A DNA stretch of 64,000 bases from Acanthaster planci (lineage: Eukaryota > Echinodermata > Asteroidea > Valvatida > Acanthasteridae), in the NCBI RefSeq assembly GCF_001949145.1, contig NW_019091526.1, forward strand, positions 124,001-188,000, written 5' to 3'. A program made the position numbers and the translations under genes. The notes beneath the pieces are model-generated. The model did no database searches, had not been told where the DNA came from, and worked only from the letters and a program-made list of their open reading frames with translations. Every line of letters starts with the position of its first letter. Positions within the stretch are counted from its first letter, which is position 1. Below, in pieces: positions 13,026-24,700 of this stretch.

Positions 13026-14729
13026 GTTTGACTTGCAGTATACAACTTCATTTGAATCTAATTTGAAGCTGAATCACCGGGCGATGAATTCTGGAATTCT
13101 AGTAATACAGAGCACTGCCGAAACTCTTCTGTCAAGCATCATTTTGTAATTAAAAAGCCCCACTTAAGAAACATAAGAAAATGAAAGTGCATTCCCAATT
13201 ATTTTCATTGCATCTTACTAGACACCTTGCTAGGGTTTCCAATGTTTGAGGTAAATATTTGCCTTGGACTGGCAAAACCTACAGGCCTGAGAGAAATGAG
13301 AGAGAGCTGACAAAGAATGCATGACACCCCACCTGCTTTGTGGGTAGAAATTCAAATGTTTATTCCCTTTGTAAAAAGGGGCAAAACTTTCTCCTTTTCT
13401 TCAACGATCTTGAAGAGTGTGCACAGGGACTTGAAGTGTTGGTTTTGCAGTTAAAGGATTTGTCGCATTTTGCAAAGCAGACAGCGAGATGTTTGCGAGA
13501 GGTAGTTTCAAGAAGTGGAAGACACTAGCAGGCAGACTGGGTCTACAATGTGGGTACCATATTTCCAGGGTGGTCATGTTGACAGAAACATTCTTTCAGT
13601 TGCCATGACAATGCAATCATCGGTTACACAGAATGACTTACTGCTGTTGACAAGTTGAGAGAAACATATCTGGGGATTTTTTCTTTCTCTTTTTTTTTTA
13701 CCCATTGCCATGTGTCCACGTCATCGTGCATGTAGTGTTTACCCCACTGGCCAGACACACTGACAGTTATCTTAACAAAGTGTCGCGTTTGTAACCCTAC
13801 ACCGACCACATGGGGTCCCTTTTGAAAAGTAGGCAACATTGGAAATGAATAAACATGTCACGGTTTTGTGGTCATGAATTAAGATCTGTGCTCAACAGCA
13901 GCAAAACAAACTACTAAATTTCGGTTAGTTTGTTGAAAATGAAATTGTTAAAAGGCTAGGACATACTATATCTTGGGGGAAGTACAGAATTGTTTAAAAA
14001 CATTTCAGTCCCAACACAAAATACACCCAGTTTCCGTTCATTCTGAAAAGATGACCAAGCACAAACAGGTGAAACAAAAACTGTATTCACGTAGGGCTGA
14101 GGTGAGAAGCACGCAGAGGTTTTGAATTCCTGCACTGAAAGAGCCAAATTCTTCAGGCTGTACTTTAAATAAAAGATTGCCCTATCAATGACAAGGCTCC
14201 ATAAAGGAAAAAGGAAATTAAAGGATGACTGAGACTTATCCTTCTTTTGCATACTTGTACGGATGCAAAATATGAGCAGCAAACTTACAGCAATGCTGAA
14301 CACAGCACAAGATGATCATCCACCATCCAACATCCCAGACAAAACCAATGAAAATATTTGAAAAAAGCACCTGCCCTGAACAAACAAGCATTTTTCTTCC
14401 ACTTCCAAGATACATAGAGCTCCTTCTTAGTCCTATCGTGCATTGCTCATGTGGGTGGCCAAATGTGCACATATATTATCCTTGCACTGGCTAGTGTCAT
14501 GTTTAGTCTCAAACTGTACATCTGTCCCATTACTTGCATTAAAAGCAGGCCACATTTTCATGTAACAGTAAATAGTGGTATTTATTGTTTGGTGTTTTGA
14601 TAGCTGCCAGAGATCATTTCACACTTTGTGACTATGAATTATTCTGTTACTTTTGTACTGACTGCAAGCCATAGTTTACCAGCCACTAGTAGGCCCAAAA
14701 AGTATAACTGTGATCTAGGTAAAAAGAAG

Positions 14730-14890
14730 TACAGTTAAACCTCGATATTTAGAGCTCCTTTGGACTTGGCAAATCTCGTGTGATTTGAAAAGTTAAAACA
14801 ATGAAGAACAAAGGATTGGGACCTAAAAATTTCCTTGTTATAAGCAGAATCTTGTATTAACAGTGCTTTTATTAACGAGGTCCGACTGTA
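14730..14890. mobile_element. pogo/Tigger-like MITE, copy 1
   Basis: A 161-bp unit including flanking TA dinucleotides. It starts TACAGTTAAACCTCGATA and ends TTAACGAGGTCCGACTGTA, giving inverted ends of the type CAGTNNAACCTCGNTA with a TA target site. That is typical of pogo/Tigger members of the Tc1/mariner superfamily. There is no transposase. It matches the element at 16794-16952 along its length in the opposite orientation, sharing the phrase CCTTTGGACTTGGCAAAT. Confidence 0.7.
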
Positions 14891-16793
14891 TTTAGCAAGC
14901 TTGGGAAAAGGAAGCAATCTGTCACTGGTTTCCATTAAAACTGAAGAATTGTTCCCAGCTTTTAATCACTGGCTTTCACAATCAACCACCTGATGCTGTT
15001 TTGTTATTATCTGAAAGAAAAGTGTAAAAAATCAACATAGAATTACATCCAATAATTCAGACACACTGGGCGAAATGTAATCCACCCTCCCACAAACCAA
15101 ACCAAACCAAACCATATGATACTATAAACTTACCAGCTGTTAAGTATTACATTGTACAGGGCACATTTTTTCACGAAGCCCTCCAAGTTACATCATGATT
15201 TACAATGAAATCATTTGACCTTGTCTTACATGCTTTCAAACTGCATTTTAGATGTCAAGATAATTTCTCCAATATTTCTCCTCTGTGTACATCTCTCTGA
15301 CATGAAAATTTATAACTGTAACAAAACACAATATTAGATTTTGGAGTGTTTTGTTTTGACTGATATTTTAATGCTCTATCCTCCAATGTTTTGTGAACTT
15401 GACATGGTTTGGAACATGTTCTTCACTGGTTCCATTACTTAACTGTCAGAAGTCACTCCTTAGTCAGCATATTTCCATTGCGGCTTTTATCATGTTGTCT
15501 TTGTTTATATAATACAAGCCCAATTACTATCTGAATTTTACTTCGGGGATCATAATCTCCCAACCTTTTCTTGTCTCAACTTTCAGCATACATGCATGCT
15601 CTTCAGCAAAAGTATCCCGACAAAAAAAAAATAACATATTTTCCAATTTGCAAACTAACTGTGCCTTTGTGAGTAAACTCTTTACATCTAAAAACTGACC
15701 CAATTCAAATAAATGACACAGTTTAATCCCTGAAGTGTAAGATAGTGCTAATGTACTGGATGATATATCAAGCTTTTACATAGTTGGAACAGACAACATA
15801 CGAAGTTGGAAAAAAACCATGGAAATTAAAAACTTCACATACATGGATGTACAGTGTTTTTCACTTTGTAATGACATAATCGTACATGTACATGCGACAT
15901 TCAAAGAAATTGGCTGATCTGGGGAAAAATCACATGCCCAAAATTTGTTGTGCAAGAGAACCAACACCAATTATTCAAGCACAATTATTAGACATGGAGC
16001 CAAACCATCAACTCATTCAAAGGTTACTAGTGCGACACTGGCCCAGAATCATGTCATAGAGAAAGTGTTTGACGGCAAAAGTATCTTGGAAACCACACGT
16101 TCAAATCTGATTTGCCCGTGGTGGTGTATTGAACAGGGTAATAATTCCTTATCAAGCAGTCTTATGGTCTAGCCAGGCCCACATCACCCCAACCTCCAAT
16201 TGCCCCCCCCCTCAAAAAAAGACAGAATCTCCCATTAAACCAATACTATCCCCAGGCAACTACATTGCAATTTTGGCTGGATAGAACAGGAATCAGGTAT
16301 GATTGAGTGGACACGCAATTTCTCTGCCAGAAATCAAATACAGACCAAAACACCTTCTTTACAAAAACTCCCGACAAGTCCAATTTTTAATACCTGCTCT
16401 TTCTTTGCGAACTTGGAATCTTGATTGCCTATTTCGGGAGGGAAAAACATGCACTAACAACACATGATGGAGTGTGGGTTTTATGTTTCAGCCAGGTATA
16501 TTAGGGAAAAACCAACTACATGTACACTCACATTTAAAAAGGAAAAAAAACAGACAGGACCACAGAGAGACCTGGAATAGGAGAATCATGCTACAAAATA
16601 TGCCAGTAACTCAACCACAGGTCCCTGACTCAACACAGAAACCTGTGTTGACATAAGGGGATAAGTTATTGTGCATTGATTACATATCGATCAAAACACC
16701 ATTCAAGTAACTGGACAGAAAATCCTTTGGCTTTCAACACCCGTCTAGCCTTGCCCCAGTTCAAAATGAACTGATGGCAGCAGTAAATAAACA

Positions 16794-16952
16794 TACAGTC
16801 CAACCTCGTTAACAAGATCCTGCTTAAGACAAGGAAATTGTTAAGTCCCAATCCTTTCTTTTTCATTGTTTTCATTCGTGATAATACAAGGTTTCTGTTA
16901 TAACAAGATAATTTGCCAAGTCCAAAGGACCTCTTAACGAGGTTCCACTGTA
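16794..16952. mobile_element. pogo/Tigger-like MITE, copy 2 (inverted relative to copy 1)
   Basis: A 159-bp unit bounded by TA, starting TACAGTCCAACCTCGTTA and ending TAACGAGGTTCCACTGTA. Read in reverse it aligns with the copy at 14730-14890, including the internal AAAGGATTGGGACTTAACAA segment. The family identity rests on the termini and the TA duplication. Confidence 0.72.
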
Positions 16953-19900
16953 CTTGTAGTCTTCCAACATAATACTACTGTAGATTAAAAGGTTGTTCTC
17001 CCGTGTTTTGTTTTACATTATACCACTGGGCATAACCTATACCTGGAATTAGACCAACTTCTGACAAATCTGTTCTAAATATCTGTTTATATTGGTTTTA
17101 ACTTGTTTATTGACTTGACCAAGAGAAATTCTTGTAACATCCATCAAAGGGTTATGACAAAAACAATAACCTCCAATGACTTTCCAGGACTTCCATTACT
17201 AACAAGCTCGGTCCAAAAACAATTGTGTTCATATAAACTTGCATGTGTTCCTGTATAAATTAATAAAAATATCAAATCCTGAATGACTAAACCTCTATAA
17301 ATCCTTTATGTTTGAGTCAAAAACCTCTAAAAATCCTGTAAACTTACTGTAGGAAAGCTTAAGATCTTCCACAGTAATTTCCACTGGAGCATATTGGTTT
17401 TCCTGAAATTCAACCTGAAGAGCTTGGTGTGCTACTCTTTGCAGGCATACCAAGTTCCTCAAAGATCTGGCAAGGGGCAGCCAAGATCTATATGGGAAAG
17501 GATCTTGGTTTCACACTAAGTTTAACCGTCAGTACGTATACAATGTAAGCAGAATTAAATGTCATCAAAGCCACAAGAGGAAAATCAGTTAAAAATCGAT
17601 TCCTTTTATTCCGAACTACAAAGACAGATTTCTCACATGCAGTACAGTATTATTCTTTACACAAGGCTTGGCTTAGAAAAGCATTAATTACGCACATGTA
17701 TCTGGTAAGATCAATTCTACATTGATGACAGAATCATTACCTTGAATCTTGAAATAACACATATATGGAATTGACACTTGCTCTGCCATCTGGTCAGTTT
17801 CTGATAGGAATCTGTAAATCAACGGCACGATCAATTGAGGGTTCAGTGATGTAACAAATCAATGGCTAGTATATCAATACATTTAAATCTAATTCCATGA
17901 TTCAACCAAAATGTTAAACTTACTGGAATTGCTGGTGTAACGGACGGCAAACAGAACTTATGCTGTACCATTCAGAATAATGCAGTTGTAAATACCATTA
18001 CAATATCCCCGTCTTTGTAAACAGTCTTTTTAAATGATTTTTACCGCTACTTTGGACGATAATCTTACAATAAATATCACAACTGAGTTTATTAAAACAA
18101 AAAATATGATATGCTAAATACATATCTACATAAAACAAAGAAAGTAAGATCAAGAAAACAAAGTGTCGAATTACAGCTATCAGATGATATTTCAATAATG
18201 AAAACCGAGTAAAAAATGCAAGCTTTAAAGCCAAACTTTCATATGTGTATTTTCATAGTTCTGGCCAGGATTTTGCCACATGTGGACAAAAGAGGTTTTG
18301 AAAAGATGTAATACATTTATAATGTTAGGACCTATGGATGCATTCATATACCCTTCGATAAATGTACAGCTATTTACAGTTTTGTCAAAGTTCCTCAAAG
18401 TGGATTTTTTTGTTCATATTTATGTACACCTGTTCTGACATCTATGTCTCCGTTGCTGGTTTGGGGAATGGGGACAACAGGGACCACCCTCCAGGACAAT
18501 TTTGTTTTCATTTCAAATATGATGAATGGCCATTTTTGGGGGGGGGGGTAATCTTCTCTTCTTTGTAATACAAAACTGCTTACTGACTACTGTGACCTAA
18601 AATACAAATCACAAAATATGGAATAATATTTCGATCATAGCAGAATCTTTCTCTTCTTTGCATAGAGCATGAAAACTCCAGAACTTCCCAAGGAATTCCC
18701 AAAGTTTTTGCCCCCCTTTCCTTGAACATGGGGCTCCAGATCTGCCCCTGTGTGTCTCCAAAGCACATAAATCCAATTATATAGGCCAAGTATGAAACAG
18801 CAATAACAGTGGTTCCAAGTGGAGAAATCCATAAAATGTTCAGCTGCCTACACAAATGTAACACCAACGTAAAATCCCATTCATATAACCATGCGACTCG
18901 TCATACAATGCATTATTTGCACAAACCAGAAAGTCAGAACATATGTTCTGTAAACACTTCATTATCTGTCTCACGGAAAACCAACAAACCTTTCTGATGA
19001 GGGGGAAAACATATTGTGTCCTACACGGTTAAAACCTCCACATATTCTTGGCTTGATAGCACAACAGACAGAGGTTGCAGGAGAAACTCACACCTTCATG
19101 TACAATGATAAAGATCCATTCCCAAATATCGCAAGAAATTTGCTGAAGTTATCACTTTTAAACTCTTACAGTGAGCTCGTTCAAAGGAAAGCCCCAGGTT
19201 ATGGACCACAGGTACACATTGGGAAGAAAGCATAAAATTATGACAATTGCGCTACGAGTATTGGCTCTCAATGACTCAAGATAATCAGGAAATATTGTAA
19301 CAACGGTGAATGTGTGAATATTGCTTTAATCCAGAATTTGTGCCCCAACAAATTGTAAAAATACAAACCCAACTGGAAACATGTAAACTATGTGCTAACA
19401 ATTCAAAACATTGTATATCTGTTCAGCAATGCCTTTCAAACTGAATAGAAATTTTAAAAGTAGGGGCTCTTCTTTAGGAAAGCCAAATCTTTATGAAGAC
19501 TTACATTTAATTGTTGACTTTAATTCTTCTAATGTTAACTAAACCCTAATACCTAATAATTTGGATTCCAAATCTAATAAATTCTTGGTGGGCGTAATAA
19601 ATGCAGTCCCCTGGATCATGCATTAATATACACACAGTGCCCAAATTCACATTGTAAGTACACAGTATATGCATGTACCACAACACACATGTGCATGGCT
19701 CCAATTCTGGGTACAGTTGACACCACTCTAAACATCAGGAAAACTAGAGAGGCACTCCTTGGCCATTCTACAGCGTAAGATTTTGAAATTGTGTGCTTGC
19801 TTTCATTTAGAATGAGCAACTGTTGTGTGTTATTACTGTACAAATTAGTCTACGATAAGACAACATTTGCATGTTATTCATGGCATGTTACTGGCACTGA

Positions 19901-21589
19901 TGGGTTAGGAATGACAGAAAATGTTGGTCAATCTTTGCCAAATCTACAACAAATGTTTTTGTACTTATCAAACAACCTGCTCACAAATCAAGCTTTGATG
20001 AATTGTATGGATGTGATTAATACAAGATTATTTTGAATAAATCTTGTCATTTCGACGGTTTTCACATGGTGTCTTTGTAACAGAAAATTCACTCATGATC
20101 GGAGACATGCACACATATGCAAGTAATTATGCCCACTGCAAAGTTGCATTCTGGAAGCTTCAAAGCACATTGTAAAAGCCGAAAATGGTTTGCGTCCCAA
20201 ATTGTATTTGACAAATCCGGTTTTCCTCATCAAATCCTCCATTCTTATAGTGCAGTACTTGGTGCTGTGTCCTTGTTGCTCTCAGGAATTCAGCAACAGT
20301 GACAGGGTAGTTGTAATAGTACCCACACTGAACCATGTTCCGGATATGTTCCCAGAAAAAAAACACCACACAACTGCCAAAAGGAATGAAGTTTTCATTC
20401 CTGTTTATGTTTGCTTGCCAAATTCAAGGGGGGGAGCTTGGTAGAGGGGGTGGGGGGGAGAGTTGATAGCTCAACTATGCCTTACAGGTTGTGGCACTTG
20501 TATGGATTCTACCAGTCCATTCTTTATTCACAACTTTGATGTTGGCGGATGGAAAAAAACACCTGTAGGGTCAAGCCTTCACAGGCCATCATACTGGCTC
20601 TACCTGACTACTCAGATGTTCCGATATCTGGGAATATTTTGTGACTGTTGCATTGTAGTGATGAGTTATCCAGATAATCGTAAGGTATGCTTCAGCAGTG
20701 TAGGCATCCACCAATCCTGCTGCTCAATGCGCTGTACACAGTCTCATTAACCCGTTCACTGGGGTCCGTAAACATTCCCAGAACTTTCTGGGCTCTCTGG
20801 GAAGTGCACAGCATGGTGGTCCCCCCTTCACAGTCCAAACTACTCAACCAAACACAACAGTTGTTTTTCTGGCCCTCAAGGGTAGCCCATTTGACTCCTG
20901 GGTTTCGAGATGCAGCTACTTGTCCTGACACACTGTCTTGATGAAGGGCACTGACCATCGTAATGCCTAAAGCTGGACTGATACTGACAGATCCTGCAGC
21001 TTACAGTAATCAACAACTTCTTGAGTTCTGGGGTTCAGACCACGATATGGCCATTTCTAGTGTTCCCACACACACCCACCCTTAAAAGACGCACATGTGT
21101 AGTCGTGCATCCAAAATTGTCCATAACACTCCATCTGCATTGAGGAGTGCCCAATTGCTGTGGCATGGCCACTCTGATATCTACACATTGAAGAACCATG
21201 GCTAAGAAAGCAGGCCATTTGTAGAAACCAACCGTTTTCTATCATGCACTGGTAGATGCAGCGCACACGTACCGAACACTGCAGCAATCACTAAATGGGC
21301 CAGATTTATACCTGGGACACAACAATATATTAAGCACACAGTTCCCGCAGGTTACACACCAGTGTTCGACAGTGTCTTTAAGAGTCGCATTAGAAACTTG
21401 GTGGGAACACTGTATTTTTTTGCAGTCTGGTGCCTTGTGTACTTTACACAAAACTGAATAGACGAGACAGAACAAAATACTGTGACATGCCTAAGTCTGC
21501 GCTGTGTTAATGAAATGCTCAAAATTGTAAACCGCCCATAAACAAACCAAGAAACAAATGAAATTACAAGGCAATTAGACCAGGCAGAC

Positions 21590-21791
21590 CTAATCCATCT
21601 TAAGATTCCTGTATATATAACGGATAAATTTCAGCGACGCGAAAAATGACACGGTGCCCAGCATGAGGAAGAAGACGTAGCATGCGAGGAAAGTGAAGCC
21701 GAAAAACTGTACCGTTTGCAGAATGCCTGTCATGCTGGAGCGCTTCATGAAGTAGAAAATCGCGTAGATAAACACGAAAATACCGGTGGAT
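21590..21791 (-). CDS. TM9SF1: TM9SF1 coding exon 14 (last)
   Basis: Residues 527-593 and the TAG stop (21590-21592). Encodes the last two membrane helices and the C-terminal NLKMD Golgi-retention signal. The acceptor TTCCTAG is preceded by a (CCAT)n tract at 21819-21838. Confidence 0.96.
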
Positions 21792-24700
21792 CTAGGAATG
21801 AAACGAAAAGATTTAACCGATGGATGGATGGATGGATGAGGGGGCTAGAACGGTCAAGATTTACATGTCAATTATGCAAAATATCGAGACTAAGAAAAAC
21901 ATCAAACGGAAGTACATATTAGAATCATATAGGCAGAAGGGCTTTGGTAAAAAGAGCCGCTTGACAAACTGTGTTGCTCAGACATATTTTATCAGGGTCT
22001 AATCCATCCACCCCCTCCCCCATTTTGATATTTTAGGCATGTTAGAGGGAGACTTTTTGATAAAAAATTGGAAGCAATGTTAGACATACGTGGAAAGCTA
22101 CATTCATCAAGATAATGTTGTGTATTCAAGAATGTTAATTTTACACCTAAAATGTTACACTTGGCAGCCAGATGTCAAAGCTTGGTGAGACTTTGAAGCA
22201 ATGAAGCAAGACTAGGTAAGCCACCAGGCTACTTCATTAAGTTGGAGGATACTTCAGATGTCAGACAACATTTGGGCTAGTCAAATTTTTTTTGGTTCTG
22301 AGAACACCCTAGTCTTCAGCACATGGCTGTATATGAAGTTACTTGGCTGAAGCTGGAAAATAACACAAGGCCTACAGAAAATGGATGAAGCCACCAGCTG
22401 CTGACTTGTATTTTCTTTGATATTTCCAGCTGATGTCAAAATAATTTGGACACTGACCTAAAGCAACCACCCAGAAAATGTCCCTGGGTTGTTTGTAAGG
22501 CTGACTTGAACCACCTAGCCTCTTCTAGAACTGTTACAAAACTGTGGGCTATTTTTCACAGGTTCTGCAGCATTCTGATGAATCCAAAGTTCTGCTAACA
22601 TTGCATGGGACTACTGACCCTATATTTGACTTAACAGTCTGGGGCCAATTTCATAGAGCTGCTTTAAGCACAGAATTTGCTTAAGTGCGAAAAAACCTTG
22701 CTTAATAAACAAAGGGTACCAGCTCAAACTCTTTGTGATTGTCATGCTGACCAAAAGACAGGTAAATACCATTTCAAAACAATATACATCATGAGAAGTT
22801 TTGGCTGATATCTGATTTGTCAAGCAAGGTTTTTTCACGTTTGAACAAATTTTACACTTAAGCAGCGCTATGAAATTGACCAGCTATGGAGCCTGGATTT
22901 GATAACTTCACATCCATAGAATTACAGAATCCAGCTTTAACTTCACACTGAGCTGTACAAGACGACTTTGTTGGATGTACACAGAGCTGTAGATCCCTCC
23001 TTTGTTTATCTTTACACAAAAGTTTTAGAAGTCAGCTTTGTTAAACGAACAGGAGGTTGTAAAACCTTGTGCTGTTAACTTTACATGGGGTTGTTGCCCA
23101 ATTTTGTTTATGTATGTAAGACTACAGAACCTAAGTTTGCTAGCCTTACACAAGACTTGAAAATCTAGCCTTGGTAATTTTTGCATAGGACTGTAAAACT
23201 TGGCTTTGTTGTGAAAGTTGTAGAACCTACCTTTGTTCACCTTAGATGAAGTTGAAGAACCCAGGGGTTGGATTTTGTTGAACACAGAATTTGGCATTGG
23301 TTTAGTGCACTTAACCACTTCCTGCCGGGTGGATTTCTCTTGAGCGGGATGAGATGGCGGGACCTTTTCAAGATTTTCCGTTTCCAAAATTCTTCAAAAA
23401 TTCATGTGTTCATTTATTGGACATTTACATCAACATGAATGACTCTCTGGTGGCTACTCTAATCTGTCAATCAACCTTTATTGATGCCCGAGTATTCAAC
23501 CCAGGCCTGCAGCCCTGTAAAAGAGAGCCCAGAATTGTGAGGTGTTGCGTAATTTCCTTTGTTCCGACGAATGCCACTCACATCTTTTCATACGCAGCTG
23601 GATTAGCGAGCAGCAGTGCTGAGTCGCTCTTCAATGGGCCCTGGACCACTTTTTTCCGCGGTACTAATCTGCGTGCTCGCTATGCCCAAAACAGTGGTAT
23701 ATTGTTTCAAAACAGTGCCGGACTACCTTCAAAAAATGGAGGTCAAAAAATTATGGCAATTCCCAGCAGCAGGTCCTTTGTTCCGAGTACAGTCTTTTGT
23801 TACACAGACCAGCTCTTTTGTCTGAAACTGGGCACCTGGCTCTGCGTATAAACACACGGTGCCCGAAACCGGGCACCCCAGCGGGAAGTGGTTAATGCAA
23901 ATGCAATTTGGTGTTTGGAAAAAACCAGAGAGGTTGGACTTACCCAGCACTGAAGACGGAACGCCACCACCAGCGGTAATCTTCATTGGACAGTTGGAAG
24001 TAGGTCAGTGCCACAGAGATGCAGGCCGTCACGCTCAGCAGGATGCCGTAGACAACGAACAGGATGCCGTACAGCGTGTACATTTCCCGACCCCAGACCG
24101 TCGCAAAGATGTAGTACAGTTCCACAGAGATGGCACTGTTCCAACACAAGCCCAAAAAAAAAATTCATTTTAAACCTCCTTTGGTTTTGCAGCACAAATA
24201 TGCACGAGTGCCCACAGTCACTCTCTTGCATGTGTTTTCTATATGGAACACAAACATGCACAGGTTCAGTGTGTAACCAGTTAGTTCCCTGCACAAAATG
24301 ACCCAGGGTCTTTTGTGCAGTCCTCTTCACTGCATTTGATTTAATGCACAATTACGCACATGAAACAATGAAGCACAGTTGTTGGGCAGCACAAAAGTGC
24401 AATCTGATATTCCTGTGAGGGACTGTTGGTGCAGTGCACAACACAACACAGCTGTGCTTCTTTGAGGTGTTCACCAAATGACCCAAAGAGTGACTTCAGC
24501 ATAGGAGGGTTAATGAGCCAATTATGGTATTCTATTGGCACATGCCCAGCGTGAAGCCCACCCGAGGCCAATAGGGAAAAGCGATATGTGCACACAACGT
24601 CTACCCTATCAAACAGCCATGTGTCAACTCGCGTGCATGCTTTGTTCTTGAATGACCTTGCCTTTTGGAAATAGCGAATTGGCTCAACAACTTTCCGCTC

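Larger units (their letters stand above)
1..21589. other. Non-coding flank downstream of TM9SF1, no recognisable gene
   Basis: I read both strands and see no exon with recognisable protein similarity or convincing splice-bounded coding potential. Open frames are short (at most about 115 codons), low in complexity and not phased with one another. The sequence is AT-rich with many homopolymer runs. The recognisable content is listed separately: decayed inverted-repeat elements, a tandem repeat, pogo-like MITEs and a few motif matches. The right-hand end probably includes the TM9SF1 3' UTR; the nearest AATAAA on the minus strand below its stop codon is at 20523-20528, which would give a 3' UTR of about 1.06 kb. 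A lineage-specific gene, lncRNA or very long UTR cannot be excluded. Confidence 0.6.

Noticed and set aside
20748-20941. TTAACCCGTTCACTGGGG looking like another TTAA-type transposon end
   Set aside because: No matching inverted end within several hundred bases on either side and no similarity to the MITE family found elsewhere.
23354-23851. 165-codon open frame on the plus strand
   Set aside because: It lies inside the TTAA MITE copy A, is antisense to the other copies' orientation and is not preserved in them; no protein similarity recognised.
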